A stretch of 64,000 nt of DNA, from NCBI RefSeq assembly GCF_027568475.1, contig NZ_JANKZG010000008.1:1-64000 (forward strand). The letters are read 5' to 3'. Shown here one piece after another: positions 56,312 through 64,000 of the stretch. Under the pieces are notes generated by a model that saw only the letters and a list, made by a program, of their open reading frames with translations, had not been told where the DNA came from and ran no database searches. This stretch comes from Acinetobacter sp. HY1485. Lineage in GTDB: Bacteria; Pseudomonadota; Gammaproteobacteria; Pseudomonadales; Moraxellaceae. The translations under genes and the position numbers were made by a program. Within the stretch, counting starts at the first letter, position 1; each line of letters begins with the position of its first letter.

Positions 56312-56763
56312 TGACCATTTAACATGACATTCGGTTGAGTTTTTGCTAACTCTTTAGCAGGCTCACCTATTTGCGTTTCTTGCGTCAAAATACGTACACG
56401 GTTACCTGAAAGATTTTCAATTAACCAAGCATGATGGACATCTAAACGTGTTTTTCCTTCGCCTGCCCAACCATGCCAAGCAATTCTAGTAACCCCATCT
56501 TGAGGTGCAACAAATTCAACTACCTGAGCATCGACAGGAAATCCAAATGTTTTAAAAAAGAAAACTAACGATAACTCTAACTGATCTGCACCTTTTAAAT
56601 CGACGTCAGATGAATTGGAATAATAGTTTGGCCACGTTTTTGCATTAACTAAATGTGGCCATACATCCTCTACACTTAAACCTGCCACAATCACTTCGTT
56701 TGATACGTAGTTGTCTGTTGTACCTGGTAAAAACTTTTCTGGCCAATGGATTGCATTCATCAT
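56269..56763 (-). CDS. SRPBCC-fold protein
   Basis: A 164-residue soluble protein with the START/SRPBCC pattern: AGLSVEDVWPHLVNAKTWPNYY, GADQLELSLVFFFKTFGFPVDAQVVEF, and IAWHGWAGEGKT ... HAWLIENLSGNRV, ending in an amphipathic helix. It binds some hydrophobic ligand in known relatives; nothing more can be said. I start at 56763 because AAGGA lies 7 bp upstream. It overlaps the end of the LysR gene on the other strand. Confidence 0.8.
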   Translation of the reverse strand: MMNAIHWPEKFLPGTTDNYVSNEVIVAGLSVEDVWPHLVNAKTWPNYYSNSSDVDLKGADQLELSLVFFFKTFGFPVDAQVVEFVAPQDGVTRIAWHGWAGEGKTRLDVHHAWLIENLSGNRVRILTQETQIGEPAKELAKTQPNVMLNGHQDWLDSLVHIAMS

Positions 56764-56861
56764 CTTTTTATCCTTCATTTGTATGAAGTCATGATGCAAG
56801 TTCAAGGCGTGTAATACCAATTACGTTTTATAATAGTGTTTATTAATACAATTAATATCAA

Positions 56862-56883
56862 AAAGCCCCTTTATCGGGGCTTT
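56862..56883 (-). terminator. Terminator after dapB
   Basis: Perfect stem AAAGCCCC/GGGGCTTT with a 6-base loop, 4 bp from the dapB stop on the minus strand, followed there by T residues. Confidence 0.88.
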
Positions 56884-56886
56884 GTT

Positions 56887-57797
<911 letters not shown>

Positions 57798-57809
57798 AAA
57801 TCAAACGGC

Positions 57810-58931
57810 TTAATCAAATAAACGATCAAAAAATGATTTTTTCTTTTCGCTTGAATGTTCGTGCTTGCCGTCCATGGTGTCTTGTAATTCTTTTAACAAT
57901 TCACGCTGACGAGATGTTAAGTTGACAGGTGTTTCAACCACAATACGGCACAGTAAGTCACCAATCATACTTCCACGTACAGGTTTAACGCCTTTACCAC
58001 GTAAACGGAACATTTTACCGTTTTGCGTGCCTTCAGGAATTTTCAAACTCACACGCCCTTCTAGCGTTGGAATTTGAATTTCTTTTCCTAAAGCAGCATC
58101 TGCCACGTTTACAGGAACATCCATATAAAGGTCTGCACCATCACGTTGGAAAATATCATGTTCACGTACGGCAACTTCTACATACAAGTCACCCGGTTGT
58201 CCACCACGAATGGCTTCACCTTTACCAGATAAACGAATACGGTCGCCATTATCTACGCCTGCAGGAATAGTAACTTCGAGGGTTTGTTGACGATTTTTAA
58301 CCCCAGAACCATGACAGCTTTGACATGGATTTTTAATAATTTTACCTTGTCCACGGCATGTACTACAGGTTTGCTGAACCGAGAAAAAGCCCTGTTGCAT
58401 GCGCACTTGTCCTGAACCATGACAAGTTTTGCACGTTTCAACATCATTCGGGTTTTTGGAACCATGTCCATCACATACATCGCACGGTGCAGGTGCGGTA
58501 AATGTAATTTCTTTTTTAATGCCTTTAATGGCTTCTTCTAAGCTTAGCTCTACCACATAACGTAAGTCTGAGCCTTGGCGTTGTTGTTGCGCACGCCCAC
58601 GACCACCGCCGCCACCGAAATTACCAAAAATATCGCCAAATTGGCTAAAAATATCTTCTGCGCTGAAACCACCACCGCCAAAGCCGCCACCACCGCCCAT
58701 ACCACCTTCAAAGGCATTGTGCCCCATACGGTCGTACATACTGCGTTTTTCACCATTAGATAACACTTCATATGCTTCAGATGCTTCTTTAAACTTTTCT
58801 TCAGCTTCGGCATTGTCAGGGTTACGGTCTGGATGATATTTCATCGCCAATTTACGATAGGCTTTTTTAATTTCATCATCACTTGCAGTTTTGGAAACAC
58901 CCAAAACCTCATAATAATCACGTTTAGCCAT
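57810..58931 (-). CDS. dnaJ: Chaperone protein DnaJ
   Basis: Hsp40 co-chaperone that delivers clients to DnaK and triggers its ATPase. It is 373 residues. The J-domain (1-70) has HPD in [10 protein letters not shown], followed by a long glycine-rich linker ([14 protein letters not shown] at about 76-110). Four zinc CxxCxGxG motifs ([32 protein letters not shown]) come before the C-terminal client-binding domains. dnaK is not in the window. Confidence 0.97.
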   Translation of the reverse strand: MAKRDYYEVLGVSKTASDDEIKKAYRKLAMKYHPDRNPDNAEAEEKFKEASEAYEVLSNGEKRSMYDRMGHNAFEGGMGGGGGFGGGGFSAEDIFSQFGDIFGNFGGGGGRGRAQQQRQGSDLRYVVELSLEEAIKGIKKEITFTAPAPCDVCDGHGSKNPNDVETCKTCHGSGQVRMQQGFFSVQQTCSTCRGQGKIIKNPCQSCHGSGVKNRQQTLEVTIPAGVDNGDRIRLSGKGEAIRGGQPGDLYVEVAVREHDIFQRDGADLYMDVPVNVADAALGKEIQIPTLEGRVSLKIPEGTQNGKMFRLRGKGVKPVRGSMIGDLLCRIVVETPVNLTSRQRELLKELQDTMDGKHEHSSEKKKSFFDRLFD

Positions 58932-59037
58932 GATAGGCGATGCTCCTCACGGAATTTTAAATATACGAAAACTAGCCCTTAACGTTGGGGTTTAAGACTA
59001 TTTTTACAAGGGGAAAATTTGAACGACACAACAAAAT

Positions 59038-59415
59038 CTAAAACACTGCTTTCTTTTTTAGGTATTTAAAGAAGCCTTGGACAAAGGTATTGAGTAAAAA
59101 CATCCATGCGATAAAGCTAAAAATAATACCAACAATGGTACAACCTGTGACCCATTGCATCGCATCCCAAACATAAAAATGAAGTGGAATAAACCAAAGC
59201 ACAGCAAATATAGCCATCAACATAAAAAGGATAATATTACGCATAATCCAAAAGGCTTGGGCTTGTACCCAAACTTCAGCTTCTTTTGCATGGGCAACTT
59301 TGATCGCCAATCCATATGCAATAAGACCTACCACGACTGTAAATAACGCAAGAAACATAAAAAAATATGCCCAACCAATCAAACGATGATGTTGTGTAAT
59401 ATTGTCTTGCGTCAT
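59038..59415 (-). CDS. Small membrane protein upstream of dnaJ, unknown
   Basis: A 125-residue protein, not recognised. Three hydrophobic segments at about 12-36, 56-82 and 88-112, and a lysine-rich C-terminus (KYLKKKAVF). The first and second segments flank a charged loop (VAHAKEAEVW). It lies 106 bp upstream of dnaJ on the same strand but shows no motif that links it to the chaperone. Confidence 0.65.
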   Translation of the reverse strand: MTQDNITQHHRLIGWAYFFMFLALFTVVVGLIAYGLAIKVAHAKEAEVWVQAQAFWIMRNIILFMLMAIFAVLWFIPLHFYVWDAMQWVTGCTIVGIIFSFIAWMFLLNTFVQGFFKYLKKKAVF

Positions 59416-59731
59416 TGAATATAAGCCCTGCTTGCAGTTTGCAAAGATAACTGTAAGTCTTTACTTAGAGAATGTTGTAAATGAAACGCAATACTATAGG
59501 AGAGTTTTCGCTTTTTCGCATCGATTTTTATAACTAAATCGTTGCTTTTTATGACAAGTACCTATTAAAACCCTAAAAATCGATTTATTTAGTCAAAATG
59601 ATAGATAAAAAAAATGTATTTTAGACGAATGGCTAACAGTTTTTATTGGGTATTTTGGTATGTTTAAACTATAGACTGTAAAAGCCAAGCAATGATGTTG
59701 GACTTTCAGAAGAATAACGAGGGTTGAATAA
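59416..59731. other. Divergent intergenic region before ppc
   Basis: A 316-bp AT-rich spacer with no supported gene or hairpin; it must carry the ppc promoter. GAGGG lies before the ppc start. Confidence 0.5.
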
Positions 59732-62419
59732 ATGCCACAACAAATTGATACACCATTAAGAGAAGATGTAAGACTATTGGGTAATATTTTGGGTGAGACA
59801 CTCAAAACACATGCAGGCGAAGATTTGTTTAATCGTATTGAACAAATTCGTAAGCTCACCAAAGGTTCTCAAGATGGGCAAACCAACGCGGAAAAACAAC
59901 TTGAAGATTTGTTTTTAAATCTAGAAGACGATGCTATTTTACCGCTAACACGTGCATTTAGTCATTTCCTTAATTTTTCTAACATTGCCGAACAACACAA
60001 TGTGGTTAGACGGCGCAAAGAAGCAGACAAAGATCCAACTCGCCCATCGCCTAATCCACTTAAACCCCTATTTGAAAAGTTTAAAAATAATGCCATTTCT
60101 AAACAGCAATTATTTGACCAAATTTGTAATTTAAATATTGAGCTTGTTTTAACAGCGCACCCAACCGAAGTAAACCGCCGTACACTCATTCAAAAGTACG
60201 ATGCCATTAATGACTGTTTAGAAAAATTAGATCAACAAGATACAACGCCTGTTCAACGTAAAAAGATTATTCAGTACATCAAACAGCTCATTTGCTTGGT
60301 GTGGCAAACAGATGAAATTCGTCAAAATAAACCCACCCCTATGGATGAAGCCAAAGGTGGTTTTGCAGTCATTGAACAAACACTATGGAATGCAGTTCCG
60401 CGTTTTGTTCAAGAATTAAATGAACTTGTAGAAGAACATTGCGGACAAACATTACCACCTGATATTAGCCCAATCCGTTTTGCTTCTTGGATGGGGGGTG
60501 ACCGTGACGGTAACCCAAATGTAACGCATAAAGTGACCCAAGAAGTGCTGTGGTTTTCGCGTTGGCAAGCTGCCGAGATGTATCTTAAAGATTTAGAAAG
60601 TTTACGTTGGGAACTGTCTATTCAAACGTGTACGCCTGAATTACGCCAAGCATTGGGCAGTGACCACCCTGAACCATACCGTCAGCTATTACGAGATACG
60701 CGCGAGCGACTTAATCTCACTATCAAATGGTTAGGAAGTAAATTACAAGGCATTGAAATTGCAGATAATCCACGCGTTATTCAATCAAAATCAGATTTAT
60801 TAGACCCATTGCTTTTATGCTATAAATCTTTAATTGAATGTAATTTACCTGAAATTGCCAATGGGCATTTACTTGACCTTATTCATCGTGTGCAATGTTT
60901 TGGCTTAGAACTGTTAAAACTTGATATCCGTCAAGAATCGGGGCGTCATCGCCAAGCAATTGCTGCAATTACCGAATATTTAGGTTTAGGTGATTTTGCA
61001 ACATGGTCTGAGCAAGCACGTCAAAACTTTTTACTCAATGAGCTTCAAAACAAACGCCCATTACTGCCTAAAGTTTTAAATGCACCTGAAGAAAGTTTAA
61101 TTAACCATCCTGATGTTAAAGAAGTCTTTGCCACCATGTATACGCTGGCACAGCAACCCTCTGAGTCATTAGGTGCTTATATTATTTCAATGGCAGAATA
61201 TCCAAGTGATGTGCTTGCGGTTCTTTTACTCCAAAAAGAAGCAGGTATTGAGCAACCATTACGTGTTGTACCTTTGTTTGAAACACTTAAAGACTTAGAC
61301 AGTGCAGCCGATACGATGAGCGCCCTGTTTAATATGCAATGGTACAAACAGCATATTCAAGGCAAACATGAAGTCATGATCGGCTATTCGGACTCTGCCA
61401 AAGATGCAGGCTTTATGTCGGCAAATTGGGCGCAATACCGTGCACAAGAAGAGCTAACAGAAATCGCACAGGCACATGATGTTGAACTTACGTTATTTCA
61501 TGGACGTGGCGGTTCAATCAGCCGTGGCGGTGCGCCAACGCAACAAGCGCTATTTTCACAACCGCCGGGTTCTATTTCAGGTGCTATCCGTGTGACTGAA
61601 CAGGGCGAGATGATTCGCTTTAAGTTTGGTGTAGAAGATATAGCCCTACAAAATTTAGAAATTTATACGGCAGCAACACTCGAAGCCACTTTACTGCCAC
61701 CGCCTGTGCCTAAACAGTCTTGGCGTCAGTTGATGCATCAAATGACGGAAACATCGGTAAAAGTGTATCGTGAAACTGTACGCCATAATCCGCATTTTGT
61801 GGAATATCTGCGCACAGTTACGCCTGAACTTGAATTACAAATGTTACCACTGGGCTCTCGCCCCGCTAAACGCCGTGTAAGTGGTGGTATTGAGTCTTTA
61901 CGTGCCATTCCTTGGGTATTTGCGTGGACACAAATTCGTTTAATGTTGCCTGCATGGTTAGGCACAAGTGCTGCCATTGATGAAGTGCTAGACGAAAACC
62001 AAAAAGCATTATTAGATGAAATGCTTGAGCAATGGCCGTACTTCCGTACGCTTATCGATATGTTTGAAATGGTACTATCTAAAGCAGATGCCGATATTGC
62101 GCTATATTATGAAAACCATTTAACTCACAACGAAAACCTAAAAGAACTTGGCAAGCAATTACGTGATCGTCTACAAGATGCGATTAATACGTTACTTAAA
62201 CTCAAAAGTGAATCAGAGCTACTTTCACAAAATGAGGTATTAGACCAAGCAATGCGCGTACGCAAAACGTATCTATTGCCTTTACATTTATTGCAAGCAG
62301 AACTGATGAAACGTCGTCGTGCATATTTAGCAAAACATCAGGCTGAACATACGCCTGTAGACCATGCGCTAATGGTAAGCATTGCAGGTATTGCTGCAGG
62401 CTTACGTAACACAGGTTAA
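59732..62419 (+). CDS. ppc: Phosphoenolpyruvate carboxylase
   Basis: Refills oxaloacetate from PEP and bicarbonate; cytoplasmic homotetramer. It is 895 residues, normal. The signature ELVLTAHPTEVNRRTLI carries the catalytic histidine, and SWMGGDRDGNPNVT and LFHGRGGSISRGGAP bind PEP and metal. The conserved end is GIAAGLRNTG. A single-gene unit with its own terminator. Known relatives are activated by acetyl-CoA and inhibited by aspartate; the sequence alone does not show which effectors apply. Confidence 0.97.
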   Translation: MPQQIDTPLREDVRLLGNILGETLKTHAGEDLFNRIEQIRKLTKGSQDGQTNAEKQLEDLFLNLEDDAILPLTRAFSHFLNFSNIAEQHNVVRRRKEADKDPTRPSPNPLKPLFEKFKNNAISKQQLFDQICNLNIELVLTAHPTEVNRRTLIQKYDAINDCLEKLDQQDTTPVQRKKIIQYIKQLICLVWQTDEIRQNKPTPMDEAKGGFAVIEQTLWNAVPRFVQELNELVEEHCGQTLPPDISPIRFASWMGGDRDGNPNVTHKVTQEVLWFSRWQAAEMYLKDLESLRWELSIQTCTPELRQALGSDHPEPYRQLLRDTRERLNLTIKWLGSKLQGIEIADNPRVIQSKSDLLDPLLLCYKSLIECNLPEIANGHLLDLIHRVQCFGLELLKLDIRQESGRHRQAIAAITEYLGLGDFATWSEQARQNFLLNELQNKRPLLPKVLNAPEESLINHPDVKEVFATMYTLAQQPSESLGAYIISMAEYPSDVLAVLLLQKEAGIEQPLRVVPLFETLKDLDSAADTMSALFNMQWYKQHIQGKHEVMIGYSDSAKDAGFMSANWAQYRAQEELTEIAQAHDVELTLFHGRGGSISRGGAPTQQALFSQPPGSISGAIRVTEQGEMIRFKFGVEDIALQNLEIYTAATLEATLLPPPVPKQSWRQLMHQMTETSVKVYRETVRHNPHFVEYLRTVTPELELQMLPLGSRPAKRRVSGGIESLRAIPWVFAWTQIRLMLPAWLGTSAAIDEVLDENQKALLDEMLEQWPYFRTLIDMFEMVLSKADADIALYYENHLTHNENLKELGKQLRDRLQDAINTLLKLKSESELLSQNEVLDQAMRVRKTYLLPLHLLQAELMKRRRAYLAKHQAEHTPVDHALMVSIAGIAAGLRNTG

Positions 62420-62440
62420 AAGCGATAACCTTTTGTCATT

Positions 62441-62475
62441 AGGGTAGTGATCGTTTCTTATCACTACCCTTTTTA
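62441..62475 (+). terminator. Terminator after ppc
   Basis: An 11-bp stem AGGGTAGTGAT/ATCACTACCCT with an 8-base loop, followed by T residues. Confidence 0.9.
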
Positions 62476-62629
62476 CCTTTTGGCTATAATATCTTTAAAA
62501 ATTTATTTTAATTAAAATTAAGATGTTGAAATAAATCGTTATTTTAAAATTTTATTATTTTTATAATGCCAAAAGCTTTAGGTAGGCGTATGATTGTTTC
62601 AATTTTGTCCGTGTTCTAAGGAAGTATAT

Positions 62630-63919
62630 ATGTCTTGGTTTCCAACATGGCGACCATATACTGGTCAAAAAGAAAATCGTGCGGTTGCCACAAACGAATA
62701 TCTTCCTTTTAGTCATAGCCTTATTCTTGGCTTACAACATACTTTTGCTATGTTTGGTGCAACCGTCTTAGCACCTGTTTTGATGGGTTTTAATCCTAAT
62801 CTTGCCATTTTAATGTCTGGCTTATGCACCTTACTCTTTTTCTTGGTAACAGGTGGACGTGTCCCAAGTTATCTTGGATCTAGTTTTGCATTTATTTCTG
62901 TGGTTGCAACAGTGACAGGACATACCATTGGTTCGGGGCTTAATCTTAATTTAGGCATTGCTTTAGGTGGAATTGTAGCGTGTGGACTTATCTATGCGTT
63001 CATTGGTGTAATTGTGATGCTCACAGGCACACGTTGGATTGAAAGCCTAATGCCTCCTGTTGTAACAGGTGCAGTGGTTATGATCATTGGGCTTAATCTT
63101 GCACCTGTCACAATTAAATCTGTAGCAGGACAATCCTTTGAGATGTGGATGGCGCTTATTACCGTACTTTGTATGGGTGGTATTGCTGTTTTTTCTAAAG
63201 GTTTAATGCAACGCTTGTTACTACTATTAGGTTTAATTCTATCTTACTGTATTTACTTTACTGCAACCAACCTACTACATTTAGGACAAGCCATTAATTT
63301 TACACCCATCGCTCAAGCAGCATGGTTTGGTATTCCTCAATTTTCTACGCCTACATTTAGCACTCATGCCATTTTAGTGATTGCCCCTATTGCACTTATT
63401 TTAGTAGCAGAAAACTTAGGGCACGTTAAAGCAGTGGGTGCAATGACGGGAGAAGATATTACGCCTCAACTTGGCAAAGCATTTTTTGCAGATGGGTTAG
63501 CCACCACTATTTCTGGTAGTGTAGGCGCACCGGGTATGACCACATACGGCGAAAATATTGGCGTTATGGCGGTCACCAAAGTCTATTCTTCGCTTATTTT
63601 TGTCGTAGCAGGATTATTTGCTGTTTTTTTAGGACTTTCACCTAAATTTGGTGCCATGATCAGTACCATTCCAACCGCCGTACTCACAGGTGCTTCTATT
63701 GTGGTTTTTGGTTTGATTACCATTGCAGGGGCAAAAATTTGGATTGAAAATAAGGTCGATTTTTCAAATAATAAAAACCTGATGGTGGCGGCAGTGCCTT
63801 TAATTTTGGGTGCTGGCAACTTTGAGCTACATTTTGGTAATTTTAATTTAGGTGGAATTGGTACAGCAACCTTTGTTGCCATTTTTCTAAATTGGTTATT
63901 TCAGTTTAAAAAAATATAA
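62630..63919 (+). CDS. NCS2-family nucleobase permease (uracil/xanthine type)
   Basis: Inner-membrane importer of 429 residues with 12-14 hydrophobic segments. The NCS2 signature lies in APIALILVAENLGHVKA and the second motif SGSVGAPGMTTYGENIGVMA carries the conserved acidic/Asn residues. The N-terminal region LGLQHTFAMFGATVLAPVLMG is typical of the UraA/RutG branch, so uracil is a reasonable substrate; xanthine cannot be excluded. AAGGAAG precedes ATG 62630. Confidence 0.9.
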   Translation: MSWFPTWRPYTGQKENRAVATNEYLPFSHSLILGLQHTFAMFGATVLAPVLMGFNPNLAILMSGLCTLLFFLVTGGRVPSYLGSSFAFISVVATVTGHTIGSGLNLNLGIALGGIVACGLIYAFIGVIVMLTGTRWIESLMPPVVTGAVVMIIGLNLAPVTIKSVAGQSFEMWMALITVLCMGGIAVFSKGLMQRLLLLLGLILSYCIYFTATNLLHLGQAINFTPIAQAAWFGIPQFSTPTFSTHAILVIAPIALILVAENLGHVKAVGAMTGEDITPQLGKAFFADGLATTISGSVGAPGMTTYGENIGVMAVTKVYSSLIFVVAGLFAVFLGLSPKFGAMISTIPTAVLTGASIVVFGLITIAGAKIWIENKVDFSNNKNLMVAAVPLILGAGNFELHFGNFNLGGIGTATFVAIFLNWLFQFKKI

Positions 63920-63942
63920 TTTTTATTGAGATTATTAGTGCT

Positions 63943-63972
63943 AGTACTTTCATTTAATTAAGTGAAAGTACT
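63943..63972. other. Inverted repeat after the nucleobase permease
   Basis: AGTACTTTCA (63943-63952) and its reverse complement (63963-63972) flank a 10-base spacer. No T-run follows, so it is a weak terminator candidate or an operator for a gene beyond the window. Confidence 0.6.
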
Positions 63973-64000
63973 CACATCAATCTCGTATTTCAAAATAAAA

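Noticed and set aside
59593..59862. Minus-strand 89-codon frame over the ppc start
   Set aside because: It overlaps the start of ppc antisense and has no recognisable protein features.

Overview
The window looks like an AT-rich chromosomal segment of a gamma-proteobacterium of the Moraxellaceae, most likely an Acinetobacter. The basis is the housekeeping order ribB-ribH-nusB-thiL-pgpA-glmU-glmS and dapA-bamC-purC, the protein sequences, and the GABA locus. Two levansucrases without signal peptides point to a sucrose-rich niche, as in nectar- or bee-associated Acinetobacter species. The species placement is inference from family knowledge, not from a search.

Layout. Positions 1-5438 hold the N-terminal part of a giant trimeric autotransporter adhesin on the minus strand. 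It runs off the left edge and carries near-identical 549-bp tandem repeats. From 5.8 to 20 kb is housekeeping: dtd, a TPP-riboswitch-controlled thiOSGF operon, serB, the riboflavin/thiamine/cell-wall precursor run and glmS. From 20 to 24 kb is an amino-acid block: a PLP dehydratase, a YheO-like regulator, and a LysE/ArgO exporter divergent from an ArgP-like regulator. From 24 to 35.4 kb is a GABA/amino-acid catabolism island: an APC permease, a FadR-type regulator with a Cache protein, aminobutyraldehyde dehydrogenase, gabP, a GabR-like MocR regulator and gabT-gabD. Three copies of one paired motif with identical 24-bp spacing precede the APC permease, gabP and gabT/gabR, so these transcription units look like one small regulon. 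From 35.6 to 49.4 kb come pncA, dapA-bamC-purC, a 20-copy octanucleotide repeat before a secreted esterase, rarA with a csaA interrupted by a stop codon, a MerR-controlled cation transporter, a dienelactone hydrolase, mutY, tag and an alcohol dehydrogenase. From 49.6 to 52.4 kb are two tandem levansucrases, followed by a LysR/aldo-keto reductase/MFS/LysR group. The right end has dapB, dnaJ, ppc and an NCS2 nucleobase permease.

How the genes work together. The GABA block would import GABA, or make it from aminobutyraldehyde, and pass it through GabT and GabD to succinate. The levansucrases would split extracellular sucrose and build levan. The adhesin and the secreted esterase, both next to repeats that can change in number, are the likely variable surface or secreted functions. 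Two otherwise well-conserved reading frames (csaA and a SnoaL-like secreted protein) are each broken by one in-frame TAA. I saw no tRNA or rRNA gene, insertion sequence, prophage or CRISPR array.
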